Assembly: GCA_963608705.1 (NCBI GenBank)
Contig: CAVDHB010000048.1
Location: 1-64,000, forward strand
Origin: CAVDHB01 sp963608705
GTDB taxonomy: Bacteria; Bacteroidota; Bacteroidia; Bacteroidales; Bacteroidaceae
Direction: 5' to 3'
Length of the DNA: 64,000 nucleotides
The position numbers and the translations under genes are program-made. This document shows positions 41,502 through 49,961 of this stretch, in pieces (within the stretch, counting starts at the first letter, position 1; each line of letters begins with the position of its first letter). Below the pieces are notes generated by a model, which was given only the letters and a program-made list of their open reading frames with translations, did no database searches and had not been told where the DNA came from.

Positions 41502-42017
41502 TTAGAAATGAGTGCCTTCACTTAGTACAAGGCGGTAAACCAGCCACACGAGCCAGCTCATGATGGTCAGTATTCCTCCGATAAGTCCGATGCTGATGCT
41601 CCATACCACCCACTTGCGGGCTAAGACGGCCTTTTGTACAGCCTTTTCCCACTGGTTCTCTCGTATGGACTTTTCCGCATGTACTGCCTTGATGAGTCCT
41701 GTGATGGCAAGGGGAGTGGCTATCAGGCAGAAGGGGAATATGAAAGGAAGCGTGGAGGCCAAGGCTCCGTTAATAATCGTGGAGAATACAGCCTCTTTCT
41801 GCCAGGAACGCAGGGATGAGGCTGACTTGAATCTGTGAATGTTCGGCGGTAGCGCATTGACCACACTTTCTAATTCGGGTACTTCCTCTGCTCGTTTCCA
41901 GTCGTTGTATTCTTTTGTCCAGACTAACTCTGTCCTGGAGGATAGTTCCGTCTTTAGTTCTTCCAAAGAGAAAGGACCTTTTCGTTCCTCTTTTGCGTTC
42001 AATAAGAAGTATTCCAT
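41502..42017 (-). CDS. GYF_2 plus CD225-like membrane protein
   Basis: This 171-aa protein starts with a GYF_2 (DUF4339) domain (MEYFLLNAKEERKGPFSLEELKTELSSRTELVWTKEYNDWKRAEEVPEL). It is followed by a CD225/dispanin-like region with two membrane segments (STLPFIFPFCLIATPLAITGLIKAVHA and WVVWSISIGLIGGILTIMSWLVWLVYRLV). The combination is common in Bacteroidetes, usually as membrane proteins of unknown function. It lies 13 bases after the serine dehydratase gene and is probably co-transcribed. Confidence 0.75.
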   Translation of the reverse strand: MEYFLLNAKEERKGPFSLEELKTELSSRTELVWTKEYNDWKRAEEVPELESVVNALPPNIHRFKSASSLRSWQKEAVFSTIINGALASTLPFIFPFCLIATPLAITGLIKAVHAEKSIRENQWEKAVQKAVLARKWVVWSISIGLIGGILTIMSWLVWLVYRLVLSEGTHF

Positions 42018-42030
42018 CTTTCGTAAAAGT

Positions 42031-43248
42031 TTAGAGCCAGCCTAACCGGTCTTTTTTCCATTCTTTAGCCAGTCCGCCTTGGCTTGTCTCTTTGTAGAGA
42101 GAGGGCAAATCGTGTCCCGTTTCTTTCATGACTTCCACCACATGGTCGAAAGATACCCGGTGTTGTCCGTCGGAATAGGCGGCGTAGATATTGGCGTCCA
42201 ATGCTCTGGCGGCAGCATAGGCGTTGCGCTCGATACAAGGAATCTGTACCAGTCCGCACACAGGGTCACAGGTTAGTCCAAGGTGGTGTTCCAGTCCCAT
42301 CTCCGCTGCATATTCGTTTTGTACGGGACTTCCTCCGAAAAGTTGGTTGGAGGCGGCAGCCGCCATGGCGCAGGCTACTCCCACTTCCGCTTGACATCCG
42401 GCTTCTGCGCCAGAGATAGAGGCGTTTTGCTTGACGATATTGCCAATCAGTCCCGCTGTGGCCAATGCGCGGCAGATACGCAAGTCGGAGAATTGGCGGC
42501 TCTGCTGGAGATAATACAAAACACCTGGTACCACTCCACACGCTCCGCAAGTGGGGGCTGTGACAATGGTGCCACCAGAGGCGTTTTCTTCACTGACAGC
42601 CAGGGCGTAGGCAAAGACCAGTCCACGGCTTTGCAAGTTGGGCTTGTAGCCCATCGCCTTGATATAGTAGACGGCTGCTTTTCGTCTGAGGTGAAGCGGC
42701 CCTTCCAGTACGCCTTCGTTGTCGATGCCTCGTTTCACAGCCTCTTTCATGACTTGCCAGACTTGGTTGAGATAATCCCAGATGGAGGAGTCTTCGCATT
42801 CTTCCACATATTCCCACAGGGATTTCCCTGTGTCATCACACCATTTCAGAATTTCGGTCATAGAGTTCAGACCGTACACTTCAGCGGACTGGAGATGATC
42901 TCCTTGCTCTTCTTCCAAGGCACCCCCTCCCACGCTGTATACCGTCCAGTTTTCCATGCTGTGTCCGTCTTTGTCCAACGCCCTCAGAAGCATACCGTTG
43001 GGGTGGTAGGAGAGGGTGACTTCCGGATTCCATATAATGGTAGTCTTGTCTGCGCCTAATACTTCAAGGATGGCTTTGTCTGTCATGTGTCCTTTTCCGG
43101 TAGCCGCGAGACTTCCGTAGAGTGTCACTTCAAAGTGTGCGGCTTCTGGATGGCGTGCCAAGAACAGTTTGGCGGCCCGGTTCGGTCCCATGGTGTGACT
43201 ACTGGACGGCCCTTTGCCAATCCTGTATAGTTCCTTGATTGATTTCAT
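42031..43248 (-). CDS. sdaA: L-serine dehydratase, iron-sulfur, single-chain
   Basis: This 405-aa cytoplasmic enzyme converts L-serine to pyruvate and ammonia using an oxygen-sensitive 4Fe-4S cluster. The N-terminal beta domain (ELYRIGKGPSSSHTMGPNRAAKLFL, SLAATGKGHMTD) and C-terminal alpha domain are fused. Cluster-type cysteines occur in APTCGACGVVPG, EAGCQAEVG and CDPVCGLVQIPCIERN. The length and order are normal for the single-chain form. The GYF-domain gene follows it directly. A -7 box lies about 50 bp upstream. Confidence 0.92.
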   Translation of the reverse strand: MKSIKELYRIGKGPSSSHTMGPNRAAKLFLARHPEAAHFEVTLYGSLAATGKGHMTDKAILEVLGADKTTIIWNPEVTLSYHPNGMLLRALDKDGHSMENWTVYSVGGGALEEEQGDHLQSAEVYGLNSMTEILKWCDDTGKSLWEYVEECEDSSIWDYLNQVWQVMKEAVKRGIDNEGVLEGPLHLRRKAAVYYIKAMGYKPNLQSRGLVFAYALAVSEENASGGTIVTAPTCGACGVVPGVLYYLQQSRQFSDLRICRALATAGLIGNIVKQNASISGAEAGCQAEVGVACAMAAAASNQLFGGSPVQNEYAAEMGLEHHLGLTCDPVCGLVQIPCIERNAYAAARALDANIYAAYSDGQHRVSFDHVVEVMKETGHDLPSLYKETSQGGLAKEWKKDRLGWL

Positions 43249-43297
43249 GTTGCGTTATCTTAAAACAGATGAGGATAACCCTCCCTCATTTCTGATG

Positions 43298-43305
43298 CAA
43301 ACGTA
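43298..43305 (-). promoter_or_regulatory. -7 box of the serine dehydratase gene
   Basis: Minus-strand TACGTTTG fits the TAnnTTTG consensus about 50 bp before the start codon at 43248. No good -33 TTTG is visible. Confidence 0.5.
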
Positions 43306-43324
43306 CGGAATTTTTCTGTAATAA

Positions 43325-44263
43325 TTACGCTTCTTTCTGTCTTTTTTTATAGGCATCTATTTGTGCCTTGCTTTTGCTTTGTGTCACACAGGCCACTCCG
43401 GCGAAGACTAATACCACGGCGATACCTTTTAAGGTATTGAACGTGCCGACTCCCAAGAGAATGGCAATGAGGGTGGCGACAAGGGGTTGTACGTAGTTGT
43501 AGATGGCTGTCACGGTGGGACGGAGGTTATGCTGTCCGATAGGAAGCAAGAGATAACTTACAAAGGTGCCGCCTAACACGATAAGAGCCGCATTGCCCCA
43601 GTCTGCAGAGGTGAAAGTCGGCAAATAACTGAATAATGCGGAAAGCGAGTGATAGGAGAAGGGCAGGATGCAGAGGGAGGCGTAAGTGAACATCCATTTC
43701 ATAAGCGTGTAGGCGGAGTAACGCTTTATCAGGTCCTTGAACAGGACAAGGTAAAAGGCGAAAGAGGTTTGTGCCAAGAGGACACAGACATCCCCCAAGA
43801 GGCTGTTCTGGTTTCCTCCGCTTTCCTGTTGCCCGCTTTCTATCAGTAAGACAGCACCTGTAGCACCAACAATAATGCCCATGACCTTCAGACGGGTGAT
43901 GGGTTCTTTCAGAATGATGGCCGCTATAATCATGGTGATGAGTGGCATACTCGTGGTGCAGATGGAGGCGTCGATGGGAGAGGTGAGACTGAGGCTCAAC
44001 GAATACATTCCTTGGTTGAAAATGATGCTGAGCAGAGAGGCGAAAAACAGCTTCAACATGTCTCCGTGTGGGACGTGTTCTTGCTTCACAAACGGGCTGA
44101 ACAGCCAGAACAGCAGTGCGGCTCCGATGAACCGCATATCCATCAGCATGAGCGGAGTGACTAATCCTCCGGCAAATAGCATTTTAGTGGCGGGACTCAT
44201 GGCACCCCATAGAATCTCGGCAGAGCAAATGGCAAGATGACCTTGCGCTTCTTTTCGTTTCAT
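43325..44263 (-). CDS. EamA/DMT-family membrane transporter
   Basis: This 312-aa inner-membrane protein has about ten hydrophobic helices in two EamA repeats (LAICSAEILWGAMSPATKMLFAGG... LITMIIAAIILKEPITRLKVMGIIVGATGAVLLI, and LVLFKDLIKRYSAYTLMKW... QPLVATLIAILLGVGTFNTLKGIAVVLVFAGV). Drug/metabolite transporters of this type export amino acids, nucleotides or other metabolites. The neighbouring serine dehydratase suggests an amino-acid link, but the genes are 77 bases apart with a separate -7 box between, so this is only a hint. Confidence 0.85.
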   Translation of the reverse strand: MKRKEAQGHLAICSAEILWGAMSPATKMLFAGGLVTPLMLMDMRFIGAALLFWLFSPFVKQEHVPHGDMLKLFFASLLSIIFNQGMYSLSLSLTSPIDASICTTSMPLITMIIAAIILKEPITRLKVMGIIVGATGAVLLIESGQQESGGNQNSLLGDVCVLLAQTSFAFYLVLFKDLIKRYSAYTLMKWMFTYASLCILPFSYHSLSALFSYLPTFTSADWGNAALIVLGGTFVSYLLLPIGQHNLRPTVTAIYNYVQPLVATLIAILLGVGTFNTLKGIAVVLVFAGVACVTQSKSKAQIDAYKKRQKEA

Positions 44264-44280
44264 ATCTGTATATAAGCATA

Positions 44281-44313
44281 AAAAAGGAGCAGTTGTTCAG
44301 ACTGCACCTTTTT
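44281..44313 (-). terminator. Terminator of the GH133-GT-GH57 operon
   Basis: AAAAAGGAGCAGT (44281-44293) pairs with ACTGCACCTTTTT (44301-44313) with one mismatch. On the minus strand the hairpin ends in a T run, about 25 bp after the GH57 stop codon. Confidence 0.75.
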
Positions 44314-44337
44314 CATTCGTTGTATTATGTGATTAAT

Positions 44338-45768
44338 TCAGGCTTTCTTCTTGGCCGTGTTACTTCCTTTTTCCTCTTTTCTCTCTTTACGTAAAGAGGT
44401 GAGTTGAGCGCGTGTTTCCGCTTTTTCTTTCTTCAGCTTGTCCACTTTCTCTTCAGTCTGTTTCAGTCTTTCGTCCGTCAGTGAGAGCTTTTCTTGCAGT
44501 TTGGTAATTTCCTGTTCTTTCACTTCCAGTTCCTCCCCTTGATTCTTGATGGTAGTGAGCAGTGAATTTAACTCCTCATTGTCTATGTCGCTGGGGTAGA
44601 GTGAATTTACACGTGTAATGAAATCATCGAGGATGTTCATGTAATTCGTGAACGCATCGTAAGGCGAGTCGTATATTCCTCTGTCGAGGGCGATGCCTGA
44701 GTTCTTGGTAGTCATGAACCGGAAGTTGTTGCTGGCCTGCAGGTAGTCCCAGTCCTGTTTGATACGGCGGTCTCCGCAAATACGGATTCTGTCTGCCACA
44801 CTGTATAACTTCTGGAATGCCTCACGTTGCATACAGTTGCCCAGCCAGCAGCTCACGTCTCTTTCCTCGTCCGTCCACGACATAGGATAGTTTACATCCA
44901 TGCCTCCCACAGGTTTCAGCTTCGAACAGATTTCCGAAGGAGTGGAGAAAGTGATACCCTTTTGTCTGGCACATTCAGGCAGAGCTTTCAAGAACTCCAG
45001 GATATTGGAAGAGAGTGGCTGGTAATAGCCCAGGGCCATCAGTTCCATGAAGATATTGATGACTTGTTCTTCTTGTGGAAGCTCGTCTATCCAGCGGACA
45101 TAGGTGTCAGCGAAGAGGGGATATTCACTCCAGTCGGAGTTGGAGAACCGCAGTCCGATATCATCGGATAATTTATAGTCTCTAAGGAGCAGTTTCAAGT
45201 TCTTGTTCATGGCGCAGTGGTACAGGTAATGGGGGCTTTTCCAGCCTAATACCGCTTTCGCACCTTCCGTCAGCATTCCCTTGAAACCCATATCGGCCAC
45301 GATACTGCCGATTTCATCGGAGTAAATAAGAGAGGAGTTACGGAACACTTTTGGGGTCTGTCCGAACACTTCTTGTATCTTGCGTTTCATGCGGAGAGTC
45401 TCTTCCCGGAACGAGTCTTCGTTTATGAGGGAGGAGAGTCCGTGCGAGTAAGGTTCGCAGAGGAACTCCACACAGCCTGTGTCGTTCAGCTCTTTCAGCA
45501 GTGAAATGACTTGCGGGGCGTGCAGCTCCAGTTGTTCCAGTCCTACACCGGAAAGCGAGAGGGCTACTTTGAAATATCCCTTGCTGTCCTTCGCCATTTG
45601 TATCATGGTCTGCAAAGCGGGGACATAGGAACGTTCCGCTATGTCATTGATGAAACGTTCGTTTTCGTAGTCATCGTAATAATAATGGTCTTTGCCAATG
45701 TCAAAGAAGCGGTAGCGTCTCAGATGGATGGCTTGGTGTATCTCGAAATATAAACAGATAGTCTTCAT
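44338..45768 (-). CDS. GH57-family glycoside hydrolase with coiled-coil tail
   Basis: This 476-aa cytoplasmic protein resembles family 57 alpha-amylase/4-alpha-glucanotransferase-like enzymes. It has ICLYFEIHQAIHLRRYRFF at the N terminus, where E-I-H replaces the common HxHxP motif, then VEFLCEPYSHGLSSL containing the expected nucleophile glutamate region, and later WSEYPLFADTYVRWIDEL. Residues about 395-476 form a charged coiled coil (GEELEVKEQEITKLQEKLSLTDERLKQTEEKVDKLKKEKAETRAQL) not needed for catalysis. It is the last gene of a three-gene set with a glycogen-synthase-like GT and a GH133 enzyme, pointing to alpha-glucan storage or remodelling. Confidence 0.8.
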   Translation of the reverse strand: MKTICLYFEIHQAIHLRRYRFFDIGKDHYYYDDYENERFINDIAERSYVPALQTMIQMAKDSKGYFKVALSLSGVGLEQLELHAPQVISLLKELNDTGCVEFLCEPYSHGLSSLINEDSFREETLRMKRKIQEVFGQTPKVFRNSSLIYSDEIGSIVADMGFKGMLTEGAKAVLGWKSPHYLYHCAMNKNLKLLLRDYKLSDDIGLRFSNSDWSEYPLFADTYVRWIDELPQEEQVINIFMELMALGYYQPLSSNILEFLKALPECARQKGITFSTPSEICSKLKPVGGMDVNYPMSWTDEERDVSCWLGNCMQREAFQKLYSVADRIRICGDRRIKQDWDYLQASNNFRFMTTKNSGIALDRGIYDSPYDAFTNYMNILDDFITRVNSLYPSDIDNEELNSLLTTIKNQGEELEVKEQEITKLQEKLSLTDERLKQTEEKVDKLKKEKAETRAQLTSLRKERKEEKGSNTAKKKA

Positions 45769-45794
45769 ATTATAGTGTGTTTAGTGGTGTGACT

Positions 45795-47060
45795 TTAATA
45801 TCTATGGAGGGTTCGTTGGTATAACTCATATATCCAGGCTCCCACCTTTTCCCAGGTAATCTGGTCTACCTCGGCTTTTCCTTCTTTGCTCAGATATTCA
45901 TGCAGTGCCGGGTTGGTGCAAATGGAGAACATGGCGTCGGCCATGGCGTAAGTGTCCCAGTAGTCGGTCTTGATACATTTTGTCAGAATCTCCGCACAGC
46001 CCGACTGTTTAGAAATGATAGACGGCACACCGCACTGCATAGCCTCCAATGGGGAGATGCCGAAAGGCTCGGACACAGACGGCATGACATACACGTCGCT
46101 CATCTTCAGGCAACGGTACACATCCATGCCTCGCATGAATCCTGGAAAGTGGAAACGGTCGGCTATGCCGTGGTTAGCCACGAGGTTAATCATATCCACC
46201 ATCATGTCTCCGCTTCCAGCCATGCAGAAACGGATGTTTTTGGTTCTTCTGAGTACCATGGCGGCAGATTCCACGAAGCATTCGGGACCTTTCTGCATGG
46301 TGATACGTCCCAAGAAGGTGACAACCTTCATCTTCGGGTCTTTCTTTATTTCCAAGTCTTGTATCTCTTTCCGTAATGGCATCACGGCGTTATGCACGGT
46401 GAAGACCTTTTCCGGGTTTTGTCCGTATTTCTCTATCACAGTGCGGCGTGTCATGTCGCTCACACACATGATGCAGTCGGCGTGGTCCATGCCGTCTCTT
46501 TCGATTCCGTAGACAGTGGGGTTCGGATTACCACGGCTACGGTCGAATTCCGTGGCGTGTACATGGATGCAAAGAGGTTTTCCTGACACTTGCTTTGCGT
46601 GGATGCCTGCGGGATAGGTAAGCCAGTCGTGTGCGTGGATGATGTCGAAAGTCTGTTGACGAGCTACGACACCGGCTACGATGGAGTAATTGTTTATCTC
46701 CTCGTAAAGGTTGGAAGGATAACGTCCGGAGAACTCTATACAACCCAAGTCGTCCGTGTTCATATAACTGAAATCCGCGTAAATCTTGTTGCGGAGGTCA
46801 TAATAGAGCTGTGCGTCCATCTGTCCGCCAAGACGGCTGTCCACATAGTCTTTGTTCACGTCCCTCCACACCACCGGCACACGGTTCATGGGGATTATTT
46901 TAAGGAAGCTCTGATCCTCGTCACCCCAAGGCTTCGGCAGACAGAATGTGATTTCCATGCCGGGTTGTTTGGACAACCCTTCTGTCAGTCCGTAGCTTGC
47001 GGTACCCAGACCTCCTAAGATATGAGGTGGAAACTCCCACCCGAACATCAATACTTTCAT
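45795..47060 (-). CDS. Glycogen-synthase-like glycosyltransferase (GT4/GT5 type)
   Basis: This 421-aa GT-B enzyme starts MKVLMFGWEFPPHILGGLGTASYGLTEGLSKQPGMEITFCLP, with the glycine-rich acceptor loop, and continues with FDIIHAHDWLTYPAGIHA, VVTFLGRITMQKGPECFVESAAMVL and the donor-site segment PSVSEPFGISPLEAMQCGVPSIISKQSGCAEIL. The N-terminal EFPP...GGLG pattern is typical of glycogen or starch synthase-like enzymes in Bacteroidales. It lies eight bases after the GH133 gene and 26 bases before GH57, so the three are one operon likely handling intracellular alpha-glucan. Confidence 0.85.
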   Translation of the reverse strand: MKVLMFGWEFPPHILGGLGTASYGLTEGLSKQPGMEITFCLPKPWGDEDQSFLKIIPMNRVPVVWRDVNKDYVDSRLGGQMDAQLYYDLRNKIYADFSYMNTDDLGCIEFSGRYPSNLYEEINNYSIVAGVVARQQTFDIIHAHDWLTYPAGIHAKQVSGKPLCIHVHATEFDRSRGNPNPTVYGIERDGMDHADCIMCVSDMTRRTVIEKYGQNPEKVFTVHNAVMPLRKEIQDLEIKKDPKMKVVTFLGRITMQKGPECFVESAAMVLRRTKNIRFCMAGSGDMMVDMINLVANHGIADRFHFPGFMRGMDVYRCLKMSDVYVMPSVSEPFGISPLEAMQCGVPSIISKQSGCAEILTKCIKTDYWDTYAMADAMFSICTNPALHEYLSKEGKAEVDQITWEKVGAWIYELYQRTLHRY

Positions 47061-47067
47061 AGGTTGG

Positions 47068-49008
47068 TTACATATTATATTTGGTCAACAATTGTATGAT
47101 TCGTAATATCTCGGCTACGCTCATGGCATAGGAGATGGCACCCTTGCCGTTGTAAGGCGGGTTTCCGTCGCACATTTCCGGTAAGGTGGAAAGACAGCGG
47201 GTGAACATCTCGTCTTCCAGTCCGATGAGTTGGCGTTCCACGAAGCTCACACCACTTCTCTTGTAAATGCGCAGGTACGCTTCCAGATAGAAGCCTTCCA
47301 GCCAGGGCCATGCGGTGCCGTTGTGGTATTCGAAAAGACGGTCTCTTTCCGAGCCTTCATACATGGGACGGTAGCCGCCGCTTTTAGGACTAAGTGAACG
47401 GATGCCCTTGGGGGTCAGCAATTCCTTTGTGCAGATGTCAAGCACTCCCTTTCTTTCTGCTTGCTCTAACGGGGAATGGTCGAAAGCGATGGCGAACAAC
47501 TGGTTGGGGCGCACGCTCCAGTCCATCATTGTGCCGTCTACATAGTCGAAGAGATAGCCGTATTCATTAAGGAATGTCTTTCTGAAGGAGTCTTTGCACA
47601 ACTCGGCTTGTTGCTGGATGGCTTTCGCCTTGTCTTCTTCCCCTTTCTCTGCCAAAATCTCGGCGCAAAATACCAGGGCATTGTACCATAAGGCGTTGAA
47701 CTCAACTAAATAGCCTGTTCGTGGAATGACCGGATGACCATCCACCATGGAGTCCATCCAGCTGACGGGGGTCTCTTTTCCGTTAGTGTACACCAGTCCG
47801 TTCTCCATGACTTTCAAGTTCGGGTGTTTCCCTTTTAGAATGTAGGAAATGATTTTCTCCACTTTCTTGCTATAGAGTTCCATGCATTGAGTGTGGGACA
47901 TGAACTTGTTGTATTGCTGCACTGTCCAGATAGCCCACAATGGCACGTCAGGCTTCTCCATCTCGGTGATTTTCACGCTTAACGGACGTGATTCCATGAA
48001 GTCGTCCAAGCCTTTGAAGAATGTCTGGAACATTTTTTCATAGACTTCTGTATTGTAAACAGAGGTGCAAAGTCCTGGAAGGGAAATAAGCATATCCCTT
48101 GCGCGGCATTTGAACCAGGGGAAGCCTGCCAGTATGTAGTAGTTGTTGTCTTCTATGTCGAAAAACTGGTGTGAAGTGTTCACCAGGCAATGATAGAAGG
48201 AATCCCGAGGCTTTCTTTTCTCCACGAGTGTTTCCATCATTTTCTTCAGCGTTCGGGTGGATATTTCCGTGGTGCCTGCGGAGAAGACAATACTTTCTCC
48301 TTTTTTTATTTCACATTCGAAGTATCCTGGCACATAAAGATCCTCTGCGTAGTCATATCCTCTTGCCTGTTCTTTGGGATATTCTATCCCTTTATACCAA
48401 TGCGCATCAGAGACGAAGGTGTTTTTCTTGTTCAGCTGCATGAACAGGTCTGGATAACCAGGGTATAGGCACATGCTTATGCCGTTGTCCACCACTTCGA
48501 ACTTACCGTTCACGGAGTTGTTTTCGTAAGTCAGCGACTCTACATTGCGGAAAGCAAGGAAGGGACGGAAGCGTAGTGTGGTCTTGGAATGTGCGTCCAA
48601 CAGGGTGTAGCGTATCAGTATACGTCCTTCCTGATGGCTGAAAGATGTCTCTTTCTTCAGTATCACTCCACCGATTCGGTAAATAGTTGTTGGAACTTTG
48701 TCCCATGTGAACTCACGGATGTACTTGTGTCCGTTGGGACTGAAGTGCCCTCCGGCATATTTGTGGAGCCCTAAGTTGAATTCCGCTCCATGTTGGATGA
48801 CAGTCTCGTCCAACGACGAAAGAAGCACGTGGTTCTTGTCGTCGATTTCGGGTACTGGTACTACGAGTAGGCCGTGGTATTTACGAGTATTACAATCTAC
48901 AATGGTCGAACTGGAGTATCCCCCCGAACAATTGGAGCGTAATACTTCCTTTTGCAAGGACTCTTGTAGATTTGTCATGATCAGTCTATCAAATCTAATA
49001 TATGTCAT
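47068..49008 (-). CDS. Amylo-alpha-1,6-glucosidase, glycogen debranching (GH133)
   Basis: This 646-aa enzyme should hydrolyse alpha-1,6 branch stubs in glycogen. The N-terminal domain (LQKEVLRSNCSGGYSSSTIVDCNTRKYHGLLVVP) and the C-terminal six-hairpin glycosidase domain are both present: AGFPWFKCRARDMLISLPGL with the conserved W-F-R/K-D pattern, ETPVSWMDSMVDGHPVIPRTGYLVEFNALWYNAL, and EYHNGTAWPWLEGFYLEAYLR. It has no signal peptide, in keeping with cytoplasmic action. It is the first gene of the GH133-GT-GH57 operon. Confidence 0.9.
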   Translation of the reverse strand: MTYIRFDRLIMTNLQESLQKEVLRSNCSGGYSSSTIVDCNTRKYHGLLVVPVPEIDDKNHVLLSSLDETVIQHGAEFNLGLHKYAGGHFSPNGHKYIREFTWDKVPTTIYRIGGVILKKETSFSHQEGRILIRYTLLDAHSKTTLRFRPFLAFRNVESLTYENNSVNGKFEVVDNGISMCLYPGYPDLFMQLNKKNTFVSDAHWYKGIEYPKEQARGYDYAEDLYVPGYFECEIKKGESIVFSAGTTEISTRTLKKMMETLVEKRKPRDSFYHCLVNTSHQFFDIEDNNYYILAGFPWFKCRARDMLISLPGLCTSVYNTEVYEKMFQTFFKGLDDFMESRPLSVKITEMEKPDVPLWAIWTVQQYNKFMSHTQCMELYSKKVEKIISYILKGKHPNLKVMENGLVYTNGKETPVSWMDSMVDGHPVIPRTGYLVEFNALWYNALVFCAEILAEKGEEDKAKAIQQQAELCKDSFRKTFLNEYGYLFDYVDGTMMDWSVRPNQLFAIAFDHSPLEQAERKGVLDICTKELLTPKGIRSLSPKSGGYRPMYEGSERDRLFEYHNGTAWPWLEGFYLEAYLRIYKRSGVSFVERQLIGLEDEMFTRCLSTLPEMCDGNPPYNGKGAISYAMSVAEILRIIQLLTKYNM

Positions 49009-49059
49009 AGAACTAACAGTTGTTAAGGTTAGATATTTTATGTCTGTCTAATCGTGCTT

Positions 49060-49067
49060 CAAAGGTA
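49060..49067 (-). promoter_or_regulatory. -7 box of the GH133 operon
   Basis: Minus-strand TACCTTTG is a full TAnnTTTG match about 52 bp before the GH133 start codon. The -33 element is not obvious. It is divergent from the Crp/Fnr gene promoter. Confidence 0.5.
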
Positions 49068-49225
49068 CTGAATTTAAGGATATAAATGCGATATTCTATA
49101 TTAAAACTGTTTAATTCTGAATGCTTGGCTGGTATTTTAACGAGCTTTATCAGTCAAATGTGCTTCTCATAAGGGTAGAGAGGGAAGAAAGAGAAGTTAA
49201 AGTGCAAAATAACAAAAATGTTTCG

Positions 49226-49233
49226 TATCTTTG
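49226..49233 (+). promoter_or_regulatory. -7 box of the Crp/Fnr gene
   Basis: TATCTTTG lies 27 bp before the ATG at 49260. It also shows that the ATG at 49218, upstream of the box, cannot be the start. Confidence 0.6.
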
Positions 49234-49259
49234 CAGCCATAGATACAAAGGGGATAATT

Positions 49260-49961
49260 ATGGCAAAGGAAACATTTAAGGAAGATGAAATTATAGCATG
49301 TATCTCGGATCTCTGGCAGTTGCTTACTCCAGAGGAAAGGGACTTGGTTCGCACGAAGTTCACCATCGTTCACTATAAGAAAAACGAGGTAATCTATTAC
49401 GAGGGGGAGTCTCCAAGAGCCTTTTTGTGCCTGTTAAAAGGGAAGGTTAAAATATGCAAGGAAAGTCCGGGTGGAAAGAATCAAATCATGAGGGTCTTGA
49501 AGCAGGTGGATTATTTCGGGTACAGGGCTTATTTCGCCAATGAGGACTATCTGACTTCGGCGGCGGCGTTTGAACCTACGGTTATCTGCAAGATTCCCAT
49601 GAATGTATTCGATAGGATTCTGACACAGAACCAGGCGGTGTGCTTGTATTTTTTCCGGGTGTTGGCCGTCAAGATGGGAGAGTCTGAGCAGCGTACCGTC
49701 AATTTGACGCAGAAACATCTGAGGGGAAGGCTGGCGGAGTCGCTTCTCTTCTTGAAAGACAGTTATGGGCTGGAAGATGACGAGGCCACACTGAGCGTCT
49801 ATCTGTCGAGAGAAGACCTTGCGAATATGTCTAACATGACTACCGCCAACGCTATACGCACGCTTTCCAGTTTTTCCGCTGAACACTTGATAGCGACGGA
49901 CGGCAAGAAAATTAAGATTATTAATGAGGAAGGACTGAAGAAAATCAGTCGATTAGGATAA
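49260..49961 (+). CDS. Crp/Fnr family transcription regulator
   Basis: Starting at ATG 49260 the protein has 233 aa. The N-terminal cyclic-nucleotide-binding-type beta barrel spans about residues 20-130 (VHYKKNEVIYYEGESPRAFLCLLKGKVKICKESPGGKNQIMRVLKQVDYFGYRAYFANEDYLTSAAAFEPTVICKIP). The C-terminal Crp-type winged helix is at about 150-225 (GRLAESLLFLKDSYG... VYLSREDLANMSNMTTANAIRTLSSF). No Fe-S cysteine cluster of Fnr is evident. The ligand is unknown. It is divergent from the GH133 operon and converges on the lipid kinase gene, overlapping its 3' end by 17 bases. Confidence 0.85.
   Translation: MAKETFKEDEIIACISDLWQLLTPEERDLVRTKFTIVHYKKNEVIYYEGESPRAFLCLLKGKVKICKESPGGKNQIMRVLKQVDYFGYRAYFANEDYLTSAAAFEPTVICKIPMNVFDRILTQNQAVCLYFFRVLAVKMGESEQRTVNLTQKHLRGRLAESLLFLKDSYGLEDDEATLSVYLSREDLANMSNMTTANAIRTLSSFSAEHLIATDGKKIKIINEEGLKKISRLG

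Noticed and set aside
42283..43059. A 258-codon plus-strand frame opposite sdaA
   Set aside because: sdaA is certain from its cluster cysteines and domains; the opposite frame resembles no protein.
49218..49259. Upstream ATG as start of the Crp/Fnr gene
   Set aside because: The -7 box TATCTTTG at 49226-49233 lies downstream of that ATG, so it would not be in the mRNA.
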